NCBI GenBank assembly: GCA_021014325.1
Contig: CM037461.1
Location: forward strand, 8,213,501 to 8,277,500
Length of the DNA stretch: 64,000 nt
DNA from: Plazaster borealis
Taxonomy: Eukaryota > Echinodermata > Asteroidea > Forcipulatida > Labidiasteridae
Direction of reading: 5' to 3'
Part shown: piece after piece, positions 45,423 to 56,897 of the stretch
How positions within the stretch are numbered: the stretch's first letter is position 1
Layout: each line of letters opens with the position of its first letter
Position numbers and translations under genes: made by a program
Notes under the pieces: generated by a model
What the model was told of the DNA's origin: nothing
The model's input: only the letters and a program-made list of their open reading frames with translations
The model's database searches: none

Positions 45423-46540
45423 GTGAGTACTGACAAAACCAATAATGCCAATTTGAGTAAGCATCTGTTAACCAGTGCAGTGTTAATGAATGGAGCCCAT
45501 CTTGTTAGTCCTGACGTGACTTTACTGCCAGGGCAGTGCATTCCACATGATGATATCCATTGCAACATTAGAATCAAATTTAGCATTAGTGAATTGTATA
45601 AGCTTAAAGATGCCAGTCAAGCTTACTTTGTGCCTGCGGAAATTAGTCACAGAATTTATGAACTTGGACTTCGAAGACGTGTTCGTCGTGGACGTAGAGC
45701 TGGCAGAGACATGCATAGGAAGATCACCATTCATACAAATGTGAGAACCACGAACAATAGTTTTGAGGATCCATGTCGCCATCATGACAGTCGCAGAGTT
45801 TTAACCCCTATTCCTAAAGCTCAAACAATCTTCAGTTCAACCTGTAAACGTCATGTCAACGACTTTCCCTCTTTTCTCCTGACAAATGCTCAGTCGTTGG
45901 TTAATAAGCTTGATGAACTTGAGATCATTCTTCGTGAAGAATCAATTGACATTGGTATTGTCACAGAAACTTGGTTCCACCCAAATCTTCCTGACATTAT
46001 AACCTCTATTAACGATTACCAACTCTTTTTCAAGAGTCGCAGCCATATGAGAGGTGGGGGAGTGGCGCTTTATGTTAAATCGGACATCAAAGCAAAGCAA
46101 GTTCCTGAAATCATTGTGCCTGATGAGTTGGAGTGTGTGTGGACACTTGTACAGCCTGAACGACTTCCGCGGTCAGTCTCTCGTTATCGCAGAGTGTGGT
46201 ATATATAACCCCCCGGGCAACCAGCATCAGCATGTACTTGAACTCCATCTTCAAGAGACTATGGACTTGTTGGCAACAAAATACCCTGACATTGGTTTTG
46301 CTCTACTTGGAGACTTTAATAACATGAACATTAGTTCCATTGCTTGTTCACAAAATCTCAAACAAATTATTAAATCTCCTACCCGCAAGGATGCAATTTT
46401 GGATTTAATTATGACTTAACATTGATTGTTTTTACGATGCTCCCTGTGTATCTTGTCCAATTGGTAAGAGTGATCATTCTTGCATTGTCTGGAATCCTAG
46501 TGGACATCAAATTTAAAAAAAAATGTTAATACTAAAAAGA
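45423..46540 (+). pseudogene. LINE 2 leader and endonuclease
   Basis: The frame 45423-46208 has a basic stretch (GLRRRVRRGRRAGRDMHRK) and then the endonuclease: LTNAQSLVNKLDELEIIL, catalytic TETWFHP and RGGGVALYVKSD. After a frameshift near 46200 it continues as YNPPGNQHQHVLEL, ALLGDFNNMNISS and SPTRKDAILDL to 46419. The terminal KSDHSCIVW motif lies at about 46465 in another frame. All main endonuclease motifs are thus visible but not in one frame. Confidence 0.75.
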
Positions 46541-46551
46541 CTTATCGTCCT

Positions 46552-48524
46552 ATGAAAGATTCTCAGGTTCGTGAGTTTGGGAGGTGGATTCAGGCCCATG
46601 ACAATGTCCTTGATGCTGAGTTAACACAGCAGAAAACAGATGCATTATATCAGTCTGTAGGCAATGCTATTGATTTGTTCTTTCCATTGACAACAGTTAG
46701 ATGCCATAATAATGACAAACCATGGATTAATCAAACAATTAAATCTTTGATTAGGTCACGCCAAAGTGCATTTTCTAAAGGTGAAACAGGTAAATTCAGA
46801 TTATTACGTAATCAAGTGAAATCTGAATTACGTAAGTGTAAGGTTAATTATTATGCTAATAGGGTGCGTGAGTTGCAGTCCACCGACCCTAGAAAATGGC
46901 ATCAACAAATATGCTCGATGACCAGGAATGACAAGGCTGGGCTGTGCATTTCCATCCCAGGTATCAGTGAGCATGATCATACCAAGATTGCTGATTCTAT
47001 CAATGAGGCCTTTATTAAAGTGTCCTCTGGAATTCCACCTCTGGATCTTGGTAATCTGGAAGCTTTTCTCCCTGCTCCCAGTCCCCCTCCTAAACTTCAT
47101 CCTTGGGATGTCTATGCGCAGCTGAGAAGAGTCAAACCTGGTAAATCGAGTGGCCCCGATGGTATTTCTCCTAAAATTATCAAAGAGTTTGCTTACGAGT
47201 TCAGTGTTCCCATCTGCGACATTTTAAATTCTTCTTATAATGAAGGCGTACTCCCACAGCAGTGGAAGAAAGCCATTGTTGTGCCCATACCAAAATCAAA
47301 TCCTCCCAGTGCCGATAAATTACGCCCCATTTCGCTAACTGATTGTTTTGCCAAAATTGCAGAAAGTTTTGTAACAAAATGGGTTTTGGAAGATATTGGT
47401 GATAAGATTGATCCTCACCAATTCGGTAATATTAAGGGCATTAGTACTGCACAATATTTGGTTAGCCTTCTTCATTTACTTCATCAGGGTGCTGATAGGG
47501 CTGGGAATGTTGGGACGGTGGTTTTGACTGACTTTTCCAAAGCGTTTGATATGGTGGACCACACACTGATGATTGAAAAGTTCATCCGCTTGGGGGTCCG
47601 CAGATCCATCGTCCCTTGGTTGTGTGGCTTTCTCAGCAATTGGATGCAATGTGTTCGATACAATCAAACTTTATCTACATACAAAACTCTGACAAGTGGC
47701 CTCCCACTGGGACCGATCGGTTTCCAGGCCATTATTAATGATGCTGTTGAAGATGTACCTGACAATATGAATCGTTGGAAATATGTTGATGATCTGACAC
47801 TAGCTGAAAACCGTTCTTATTTATGTAATAGCCAGCTTCAGGAGATTCTCAATCAATTTAGTCAATGGTGTGATAATAATATGCTTTGCTTAAATCCAAC
47901 CAAGTGCCAGGCCCTCCAGATATGTTACAAACAACAAGTCCCTGTCCCGGCTGTTCTCAAGATTAATCAATGCCAGTTAAGTTTGTTGACCAGGCTAAAA
48001 TTCTTGGTGTTTGGATACAGAACAACCTTCAATGGACCAAAAATATTTCAGAGATTTCCGTCAAAGCTAACCGCAAATTGTACATGCTGCGTCTGCTAAA
48101 AAAAATTGGGTTTACTAAACCGGAACTTGTTACCGTGTATAAAGGGTATATCCTACCATTGCTAGATTACGCTGATGTTGTATGGCATTCCTCAATCACA
48201 TGTAAACAATCCTCTCAATTAGAAACGCTACAACGGCGAGCATGCCGGATAGTCTTGGGTAGTAAGTTTACTTCATACAATGACGCTCTTCAAGACTGCG
48301 AGCTTGAGTCTTTGTCTAGCAGAAGAGAAGACCACTGTCAGCGGTTTGCGGAAGGACTTGCAAAGTCTACCCGCACCATGGACCTTCTCCCTCCCACTAG
48401 ATATGAGAGTCATTCTCGCAATCTGCGTAGTGGCAATAATGTATCCCAGTTACGTACCAGAACCTCTCGTTTCAGAAACAGTCCTATTCCTTATTTTGTT
48501 AATTTACTTAATACATGTAGGTAG
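46552..48524 (+). pseudogene. LINE 2 reverse transcriptase and C-terminal region
   Basis: An open frame of 515 codons (46552-48099) with VKPGKSSGPDGISPKIIKEF, LRPISLTDCFAKIAE, motif A (VVLTDFSKAFDMVDH), a shortened motif B and motif C (WKYVDDLTLAE). In motif B the sequence reads SGLPLGPIGF, where the first LINE has GLPQGTKFGPLGF: four residues including the conserved QGT are missing in frame. A frameshift near 48000 leads to 47970-48524 with AKILGVWIQNNLQW, TVYKGYILPLLDYADVVW and the tail NSPIPYFVNLL. The enzyme is expected to be inactive. Confidence 0.85.
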
Positions 48525-48998
48525 TTGTTTTAGTTTGTGTGTTTTGTTGGTGGTTTACTTTTGTCTCTTTGTATCTTTTAATGTAGCTTTCAATGGCGAT
48601 ATGCTGTTTATTTATCTTTCTATGTATACCTTTTTGTATGTAAACTATTTTTGTATAAATTGTAATTTTTACTGTAATTTGGCCATTGGCCACGAGTGTA
48701 AAAACAATAAAACAAACCAAAAACAAAAAAAACAAACTGTTTTTAACAGAGTACAATTAATTAAGAGAGCAAATGTATGAGTTTACAGAATGTAACAAAG
48801 TTTACTTTAATATCATATCAACAAAGTTTTTTTTTAATTGGTCGCATAGATTGATTGAGGCATAGAAAACCAATTCATTGTGTTTTCATTTAGCTTACTT
48901 TAGCTCCTTTTTTTACATAGATCATAATAATGCCTTGCAGGCAAAAGGCCATATTATCATCTTGCTTCACTGCAACCGCAGGAGTTAAACAAAGACAG

Positions 48999-49134
48999 GA
49001 TCGAGCCTGCTAAAAAAAAGGCCGGATTGAGTCCGCTCTAAAAAAAGCCGGGATTGAGTCCGCTCCAAAAAAAAGCCGGGATTGAGTCAGCTCCAAAAAA
49101 AGCCGGAATTGAGTCCGCTCCAAAAAAAAGCCAG
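48999..49134 (+). repeat. Tandem repeat, about 28-bp unit, 5 copies
   Basis: Units of GCCGGGATTGAGTCCGCTCC followed by 7-8 A, with point changes. It lies directly in front of the Harbinger gene's 5' flank. No ORF. Confidence 0.85.
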
Positions 49135-49792
49135 GGGCATTTCTCAAACCTCGGCTTCGGCTTGGAGGCTCAGGCTTCAACTTTGCGGCTCAGGCTCCGG
49201 CTTTAGATTGAGGGCGCTAGCTGTCAAACGCTTTGGAACACCGAGGCTTCGGTTGGCTTCGATTACTTCCGGCGGCGTGACGAACACAGCTGATAAATCA
49301 TAACAATGTTTTTGTTGACATGGACGGAGACTTTGAGTTGTTCAGCCTTTTAAGCGCATTGCATCTTTTAATTTCCGATACTAACAAAATTATTTCAATA
49401 CGAAGACAACGAAAACAATTTCTCTTGGCTTTACTGCAGCATAGTTCAACAACACAGGACAGAGACGTGAGTATTTTAATTAAAAGGAATTTGGTTTTGA
49501 TTGTTCATTCAAAGGTACCATGTCCATGATGATAATTGAGTGGTACACAATGATTAATGAATGATTTAATCATAGAAACAGCTGATTGAACTTTGTTGCA
49601 ATTTGTTTTGTCTATAAAAACTGATTGTTATGTAACGCTAACTGTGGGTGCTGTTGTTTACGTTTTTTACGTTGGTTACTCGGCAGAATCCTTTAAAGTG
49701 AGGACGTGTTGGTTTTGGCCCTGCCTTTTCAGAAGTTGGCCATTTTAATGGTTAATAAAACCAAAAATCTTTCATGGCGTAGCCGCCGTATA

Positions 49793-49845
49793 CTTCTAGA
49801 AACTATAAGGCCCGCTCACAGGGGAGCCTTATAGTTTCTAGAAGT
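49793..49845. repeat. Perfect 20-bp inverted repeat in Harbinger intron 1
   Basis: ACTTCTAGAAACTATAAGGC and its exact inverse are separated by 13 bases. No ORF. It could be a minimal foldback insertion. Confidence 0.8.
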
Positions 49846-50434
49846 CAATCAGGCAATGATAGAATTTTGAGTACATTCTACTATTTTTTTTCATAACCAA
49901 TGAAAAATTGTAAGCTGGATACATACATTGCTCCGTTTGTTGTAAATTAATGTACAGAAAGAATGAACATCATTTTGATATTACTAACTAGTTTATACTC
50001 AGGCCCTATCCACAATCTGCCTCAAATGTTTGTGCCATTCAACATTCAAGACTACCTTGGTGACCCTTAAGGTTAGAATTATTTCTCCTAACCACAGGTT
50101 TGTACATGTTTAAAACAAGCCCTTACATCTACAACCACGAATTGCAGAAAGCACATTGCCACATTCAAGCCCATTTTGTTCTGTAAAGTCTTGCTGATCT
50201 TCCATAATCATAGAGCAATAATTTCCCTTAGAAAATATTAAAATTGTTACTCCTAAAAAATATCCGATGTCCTTGAGAAGAAAGGAACCTTTCAGCCCAG
50301 CCCCTGGATGTTACAAGGAAGAATTGCAGCTCGGACAGAAATGTCACTCTTGCGGTAATTTTTCCTGAAGTATTGTAGTCTATAAAAAATTGTTGCTTCA
50401 AATGAATTATCATTTTTGAATATTTTCTTTGCAG
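49846..50434. other. Rest of Harbinger intron 1; nothing else seen
   Basis: A+T-rich intron sequence up to the acceptor TTTCTTTGCAG. Confidence 0.4.
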
Positions 50435-51011
50435 GTAATTCGGGGGCCTTATTGTGACTACTTTTCTGCTTGCTACGCTCCAGGATGGAGGACTTGAATT
50501 AAGGAGAGACTTTAGGGTATCAAGAAGATCTTTCTTCAAGCTGGTATCAATCGTCAAGGAAGATAAGCATCACGGATGGCAAATAGAAATTGAGCTGCTA
50601 CTGTTTTCGTTTTGGTTGGTGTGCGGATGTGCATATAGAGTAGTGTCACGCAGCTGTGGAATACCACTAGCATCCGTTTGTAGAATTGTTCACAAACAAC
50701 TTTCAGCCATCAACAGGAACCTTGAAAAGTTCATCCACTTTCCTAAACCAGAAGAGTATGCTGCTATAACTAATGGCTTTGCAGCTCTTTCAGGGACTGC
50801 TAACATCGACGGAGCACTAGGGGCAGTAGATGGCACACATGTCAGTGTAACTCCTCCAAGTGATGACCAAGGAGCTTACACCAACAGAAAAAGCCAGCAC
50901 ACAGTTCAGACACAGGCTGTTTGCAACCATGAGGGAGTTTTCATAGACATTTTCATGGGTTATCCTGGCAGTGTGCATGACGCTAGAGTATTCAGGAACA
51001 GTCCAATTGCG

Positions 51012-51064
51012 CTGGATAGGCAGTATCCTCCAAGTCTATCTTCTTGGAGATACTGCCTATCCAG
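51012..51064. repeat. Quasi-palindrome at the Harbinger frameshift
   Basis: 51012-51034 and the inverse of 51043-51064 agree over 22 bases apart from one extra C. The right arm is the true coding sequence of the second catalytic block; the left arm sits where the frame is lost. Confidence 0.85.
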
Positions 51065-51334
51065 CATCTGACAAGATGCTTACACCATACAAACTACCAG
51101 AAGCTGCGCGACCAGCAAACGCAAGGTTTAACTATCATCACAGCAAGGCTAGATCGATCATTGAAAGAGCCTTTGGACAACTAAAAGTTCGGTGGCGATG
51201 CATCTTCACGAAGAAGATTGAGCTGCGGTCCATAATGGCACCTCACATAATAGCATCTTGTAGTGCAATGCACAACTTGTGCCATGCCTCTGGTGAGTAC
51301 ATGTGTGTCCTGTATAAAGGTTATTATAAGTTAT

Positions 51335-51445
51335 CACACAAGCGTGAGTGGAATACGAAAAAATATAGCGCTTCTGCGTCCCATATTTCGGCTTCCGAGT
51401 TGGATATGGGACGCAGACGCGCTATATTTTTTTCAGATTACACTT
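51335..51445. mobile_element. Short foldback insertion in Harbinger intron 2
   Basis: The arms AAAAAATATAGCGC + TCTGCGTCCCATAT and their inverse flank about 20 bases. Weaker pairing continues outward for about 20 bp. No ORF; it lies 40 bp after the exon 2 donor. Confidence 0.65.
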
Positions 51446-51900
51446 TGTACGCACACACTATGAGCATGACGCTTAATTTGTAGCACAAAGATTGAATAAT
51501 ATTGGCTGAGCTTCTGCGACACAGGCCCTTTTCTTTATATACCCATCCCCCCCACCTACTCCCTTGCAAAAGCCACTGAACTGATTCACTTATATTTAAT
51601 GGAATGAAATAGAACTGTGCACATTAAAATTATAAAAATAATACTGAACTGTCGCAAATGCTTTCCACAGGAGATGTTCTCGAGATCGATGATGATTACA
51701 ACCCGGATGGTGATGGTGAATTTGTCAATGAGGACGCTGCACAAATTGATGATGCTGCTGAGGGTGTCGACATGCGAGCAAGAATAGCACAACTCATTTC
51801 TGCACCAGTTGTTACACGGTTCTGGGCCAACAGAAAATCAAAATTAAGGCTCGTGCAAAATTTATAGCTCTTTGGTATGAAAAAAATGTAGGCTACATCC

Positions 51901-53043
51901 AATACTGAATTCTGTCCAAGCCGTGTAAGCCAAATGTAACATTTTTGCTCATGAGAATAGTCTGTGTTTGTTCGTTCGTTGAGGAAAATTTTGACTGAAG
52001 GTTCTTATTTTTGGTAAGGTTGACTGTTATGGGTTATATTCTGTTGTTGTATGGTGCTATTAAGGTCAGCCTCTGCTAGACCTTCAAACAACTACAACGC
52101 ACTAACTCACATCTACGACAGACCAAGTTACAACTACGACAGACCAACTCACAACTACTACAGACCTAACTCACATCTTAGACAGACCAACTCACATCTA
52201 AGACAGACCAACTCACACCTACGACAGACCTAACTCACATCTACGACAGACCAACTCACAACTACGACAGACCTAACTCACATCTACGACAGACCAACTC
52301 ACATCTACGACAGACCAACTCACACCTACGACAGACCAACTCACATCTACGACAGACCAACTCACAACTACGACGGACCAACTCACAACTACGACAGACA
52401 AACTCACAACTACGACAGACCTAACTCACATCTACGACAGACCAACTCACAACTACGACAGACCTAACTCACATCTTAGACAGACCAACTCACATCTACG
52501 ACAGACCAACTCACACCTACGACAGACCAACTCACATCTACGACAGACCAACTCACAACTACGACGGACCAACTCACAACTACCACAGACAAAGTCACAA
52601 CTGCAACAAAGCAACTCACAACTACAACAAACAACTCACGACTACAACAAAACAACTCACAACTGCAACAAAGCAACTCACAACTACAACAAAACAACTC
52701 ACGACTACAACAAAACAACTCACGACTACAACAAAACAACTCACAACTTCTCATGACACAAATCATGTAGTTGTGAGTTGGTCTGTCGTAGTTGTGAGTT
52801 GGTCTGTCGTAGTTGTAACTTGGTCTGTTGTAGATGTGAGTTGGTCCGTCGTAGTTGTGTGAAGGTCCAGCAGAGGCAGTCCTTTGTAGAACACCATACA
52901 GCAGCAGAACATAACCCACAGCCAACTAACTAAAAATAAGAACCTTCAGTCGAAATTTTTCAAAATGAACTAATCAACACAGTCAATTCTCATGAATGAA
53001 AATTTTACATTTCGCTTACACGGCTGGCACAGAATTCAGTATT
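51901..53043. mobile_element. Foldback element with long inverted ends and 21-bp minisatellite core
   Basis: The left end AATACTGAATTCTG (51901) and the right end CAGAATTCAGTATT (53043) start arms of about 180 bp. These share blocks such as CCGTGTAAGC, CTCATGAGAAT, GACTGAAGGTTCTTATTTTT, GGGTTAT and GGTC(AGC/CAGC)AGAGGC. The core (52088-52760) is about 32 units of a 21-22-bp repeat, GACCAACTCACAACTACGAC, drifting to CAACAAAACAACTCAC at the right, then about 100 bp of the same repeat inverted (52768-52862). No transposase. It starts 33 bp after the Harbinger stop codon. Confidence 0.8.
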
Positions 53044-53157
53044 CACTGGTATCGAAAGCGACAGTATAACATCTCGAATTGTGTCATGATGGTAAACCTA
53101 TGGTGGGCCTTATTTCATCGAAAGATGTTCAGCAGAAGATGCTGCTTAGCGTTACGT

Positions 53158-53548
53158 GGGTGTGTTTAAACGGTTGATAAAGACACAGCTAAAGCTGTTT
53201 AAGACCGGCTGGCCTCGCGCGTTTGGGCGCGCAAGCTTATGTACGCCAATTTAAATTACGCGGACAGCAATTCATAGCTATTAGCAAACTTGCAAAAGAA
53301 ACAGTGCCACATTGTCTATAACTGTGAGATTATTTCGCTTTTTAACATAAGGGCATTTATGAACGGGAATAAAAGAGTAGGCGTCGATCTCTTAAACGGC
53401 CGTTTAAAACCTTGCAGGGTCGTGGCCTTGCGATAAAGGCCCTTGTCTTCAGCTCAGGCCTTTTCCACACGGTCCACGACCCTGCCGGTTTGAAACGGCC
53501 GTTTAAGAACTCGCCGCCCTACTTTTCATTCCCTTATTAAAAATAAAT
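53158..53548 (+). mobile_element. Dispersed element with terminal hairpin, copy B
   Basis: Matches 41655-42160 in block order (TGTTTAAACGG, CCGGCTGGCCTCGCG, TACGCCAATTTA, GGGAATAAAAGAGTAG, CTTAAACGGCCGTTTAAAAC, CCTTGCAGGGTCGTGGCC and inverse). Confidence 0.7.
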
Positions 53549-53783
53549 TGCTATCTGTTCAGCCAGGTGAAACTATAATAGTAGTCCTCATGAAGCGAGA
53601 GGAATGACAGCGGAGGCTCGCGTCATGTTCACTTAAAACTTTATTTTGACTAGGCAATCCTAAGGGGGACACACAGGTCAAATAAAATAAATAAATATTT
53701 ATTTTATATTTAGTCTAATTTTAATGCCGAATTAATAATAAAATCAATGATTATGCAAAGGTACTTACCTGCAGTATAATCGA

Positions 53784-53903
53784 GATTATACGAGTCCTCC
53801 GGAAGTGAGAATCAACTCGCGTCTGCTGCCTGTTAGGGCGCCCTCACCAGTCTTTAAAGAAAACTCCCCTTCCCGCCACTCAACTCTCTGACCTTCGACC
53901 TTT
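53784..53903 (-). repeat. DIRS inverted terminal repeat (3' side)
   Basis: Inverse of 58453-58575; adjacent to TATAATCGAGATTATA, itself palindromic. Confidence 0.85.
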
Positions 53904-54299
53904 TTGAAAGTACTGTAAGGAAATTGGGTAGGGGTCTCCTCATATGTGACGATAATGAAAACACTATCAATATAAAACGGGTGGGATAACTCAGAACAGT
54001 AAAAACATAACTGGTGAACAACCTGTAATAACAATGGCTCTGTAGGCTACAAAAGCAACACGAAAACACTAATACAAGTCATAATCGAAAACCAACAAGT
54101 TGGGACTGCAAACATAAGAACTGGAAGCAGTGCAAGAACAGTAAGAACATGAACTTAACTAGAATACTGCACTAATAATAGGAATCGGAGGAAATTCATC
54201 TCTGATCCACCACAAGTGTTATTTCTTAACCCAGAATAACTGCTGTTCGATCTCGGTAACACGAGACAGCTTGAACCGGACAAATGGATTTGTCTTCAA

Positions 54300-55000
54300 A
54301 GGCCTTAATCTCAACCACTCTCATTGTGTGGCCTGGTCGACTGTTTCAGTAACTGACAGGGAACAAATTTCAATGAGTGAGGTGTCACCACCAAGTGGTT
54401 AATATTTAAATGAACCAGTGAAGAGACCCTCCCTGCTGTGACCAAGGCTAAAGGACCATTTTCAGTGTCAACAGTTTCAAGGAAAGTGAAGACCAGGATC
54501 CTAGTTGGGAGAGAAAAACGAGCACTGACTCCACATCCCAAGTAACTATATACTTTGGCTTGGGTGGATTATGGTTAAAAACCCTTTCATGAGCTGGACC
54601 ACTGCCTCACAGCGTCCCACTGGAATACCACCAACTGGATCATGGTACCGTGAGATTGCTGACCTGTAAACCCCGAGAGTTCTGTAACTCAACCCTTTTC
54701 TCTCGCACGTGACCAAAAATTCAAGCATATCCTTCACAGGTGCTGAAAGTGGATTAAGTGATCGTTCACGACACCAGCTATCCCAAACTTTCCAGGATGA
54801 TTGGTATTGTCTGTGAGTTGAAACTCTACAGCTTGCAAGCATAACTTGGGCAACATTGCTTGAAAATCCCTCTGCTTCGTAATGATTCCGGAGACACTCC
54901 ATGCCGCTAGATGCAGGGAGCGGGCCAAGGGGTGCCCCTGACCCGGGTGGGGCTGTGTTAGTACCTGATCCCTTTGTGGAAGTAAAACTGGTGGAGCTAT
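54300..55000 (-). pseudogene. DIRS tyrosine recombinase, C-terminus degraded
   Basis: Minus-strand frame of 54546-55415: after MECLRNHYEAEGFSSN comes the N-terminal core-binding part THRQYQSSWKVWDSWCRER and SAPVKDMLEFLVTCERKGLS, YRTLGVYRSAISRYHDPVGG, up to a stop at 54546. The catalytic half continues in broken frames at 54311-54541 (AGRVSSLVHLNINHL, KFVPCQLLKQS). The expected R-H-R-Y residues cannot all be placed in one frame, so the recombinase is dead. The normal role is insertion of the circular DNA copy. Confidence 0.75.
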
Positions 55001-55903
55001 TGCCAGTCGCAGTAGCCCCGGGTACCAGACCTGAGTCGTCCAAGTTGGGGCAATTACTATCAAATCTACCTTCTCCAGCTCCACCTTCCTCAAGACCTGA
55101 ACCAAGAGACAGAAGGGCGGAAACGCATACCCTAGTTCTCTCTTCCAAGTCACTGAGAATGCATCGATTGCTATTGCTCCCGGGTCGGGTTTCCATGCCA
55201 TGTACCGGGGCAGTTGATGGTTTATCCGGGAGGCAAGTAAGTCCACTGTCGGGCATAGGCCAAACCTTCTGCACACCTGTGCAAGGAGACTGGGGTCTAA
55301 CATCCATTCCAGTCTGTCCATAAAAACCCGGGAGTGATGGTCCGCTAGGACATTGTCGACTCCTGGTACATGACAAGCTGTTATGGTAATGTTCCTTGTC
55401 ATGCACCATTTCCACATGAACACTGCTAACTTGGATAGGCTGTCGGTATGCGTGCCCCCTTTGTGCTTTATGTACGACAGGGCTGTTGTATTGTCCAACT
55501 TCAATATTATGTGACAGTCCTTTTTGCCCTTGGCAAAAGTCTGTAGGGCAAGAAAGGAAGCCAGAAGTTCAAGGTAGTTGATATGCTGGGTTTGCTCCGA
55601 CCGAGACCAACGACCCCCTGTCTGACCGAGTGGGCAATGAGCCCCCCAACCTTGCATTGATGCATCTGACGTTATCGTTAATTGAGGGTGTGGTAGAATT
55701 AGCGGTTTGCCATTCCACTGTTTGAGGCAATGTTTCCACCACCGAAGTTCTTGGATGCTGTCTGGAAAAAGGGCCACCAGACTTTGATATGAGGGAACCC
55801 TGTGAATAGATTGGATCAGATCTGACTGCAATGCCCGGAGAAAAACTGGGGCCGGAACCACATCTTCTGATGTTGCTGTCATTTTCCCAATGACACTCGC
55901 CAA
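54734..55903 (-). pseudogene. DIRS RNase H and downstream domain
   Basis: The frame overlaps the RT frame in a different phase. It carries LTITSDASMQGWGAHCPLGQ (catalytic Asp), NYLELLASFLALQTFAKGKK (Glu) and IILKLDNTTALSYIKHKGG (Asp), then the DIRS-specific continuation CPTVDLLASRINHQL, IDAFSVTWKREL, YAFPPFCLL and IAPTWTTQVWYPGLL. Typical order for DIRS pol. The shift from the RT frame at about 55890 suggests damage. Confidence 0.8.
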
Positions 55904-56897
55904 TTTCTCTGCGGGTTAGGCACGGAGTCGTGGCCACTTGACTGCAAAGCTTCTCCAAATTGCTGACCTTTTCGTCTGGGAGACTCAAAGTCATTTGCTG
56001 GGAGTCGATAATGTGACCTAGATATCTGATTCGAGTTGTCGGTTTGAGTATGGACTTTTCCCTGTTTACTAATAACCCAAGGTTGTGGAACATGTTGAGG
56101 ATGTAGGTCATCTGCCTGTAGCATTCCGCTTCGGATTGTGCTACTAAAAGTAAATCGTCCAGATAAATGACCACCTTCATTGATCTGTGTCTCAGGTGGG
56201 ACATTACCGGTTTCATTAGCTTTGTGAATACCCGTGGTGCTGTGCACAATCCGAAGGGGAGTACTTGGAACTCGAATAGGGTCTTCTCCCACTGAAAACG
56301 CAGGAACTTCCTGCTGTCCTGCTGGATAGGAATCATGAAATATGCATCTTTTAAATGTATCAAAATCATGGAGTTCCCTTTCTGAACAATATTCTTTGCG
56401 TGTTGTATTGACTCCATTTTGAAATGCTCTGTCTTCATGAACCAATTGAGTTTCTTGAGATTGAACACTGGTCTGAAGCCCCCTGAGGCTTTTGGAACAA
56501 CAAAAATTGTTGAGATAAATTGACCTGGAGAGCTGTGAACCTTGATGATCGCTCCTTTGTTGAGCATCTTTTGTATTTCGTCGGAACATGTCCGATGTTT
56601 CTGCTTGTCCATCCTGGAATTTTGTGATGAATTGGCTTTCTGAAGAATGGGATTCTGTACCCAACAATAATCTGCAGAATCCAAGGGTCGCTTGTCAATT
56701 TTTTCCATGCCGGTAAATGCCATTGTATCTGTCCGGCATAACAAAGACCGTAATTTGGTACAGAATTGAATTCTTCTCCGAGATGACTTAGTTTTTTGAG
56801 AAACTTTTGGGGTTTTTCTTTTCGTGACGAAAAGAACTCCTCTTATCTGTCGTCTGTGCACCTTGGGAGCGGTCTCGTCCTGTATAGGATCGCTCAT
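55880..56897 (-). pseudogene. DIRS reverse transcriptase
   Basis: Minus-strand frame 56897-55569: INKGAIIKVHS-type start (IKVHSSPGQFISTIFVVPKA), FRPVFNLKKLNWF, ILIHLKDAYFMIPIQ, VLPFGLCTAPRVFTKLMKPV, the catalytic VVIYLDDLLLVAQS and the thumb region IRYLGHIIDSQQMTLSLP. All catalytic motifs are present. The frame overlaps the gag-like frame by about 110 bp, as in other DIRS elements. The beginning around 56700 is weak in one frame, so a shift near 56640 is possible. Confidence 0.85.

Larger units (their letters stand above)
45423..48715 (+). mobile_element. Second APE-type LINE (CR1/Jockey-like), inactive
   Basis: Same plan as the LINE at 9304: a basic leader, endonuclease, reverse transcriptase, C-terminal tail, 3' hairpin (48680-48692) and an A-rich end with AATAAA/AACAAAA. 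No NPGP motif is present in its leader. Frames change near 46200, 46420-46550 and 48000. Similarity to the first LINE is clear at protein level but weak at DNA level, so they are different families of one clade. Confidence 0.85.
49320..51867 (+). pseudogene. PIF/Harbinger transposase gene, three exons, two frameshifts
   Basis: Exon 1 49320-49466 (ATG; acidic start MDGDFELFSLL), exon 2 50435-51294, exon 3 51671-51867 (acidic NPDGDGEFVNED, ending RARIAQLISAPVV and a TAG). Splice phases agree. The DDE nuclease core has GAVDGTHVSV (first D), LLGDTAYPASD (second D), ERAFGQLKVRWRC (E) and the MHNLCHAS end. YTNRKSQHTVQTQAVCNHEG and GYPGSVHDARVF are typical family blocks. Disruptions: exon 2 opens in a frame ending at TGA 50495-50497, shifting into the main frame (50454-51071), and a second shift occurs at about 51030 inside a quasi-palindrome. 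The element's Myb-like partner ORF and right terminus were not found. GGGGCATTTCTCAAAC at 49135 may be its left end. Confidence 0.8.

Noticed and set aside
48990..52870. CRISPR-like arrays suggested by regular repeats at 48999-49134, 43884-44139 and 52088-52760
   Set aside because: No unique spacers between units and the genome is eukaryotic; ordinary tandem repeats.
52476..52925. 149-codon minus-strand Val/Ser-rich ORF
   Set aside because: Produced by the 21-bp minisatellite being a multiple of three; not a gene.
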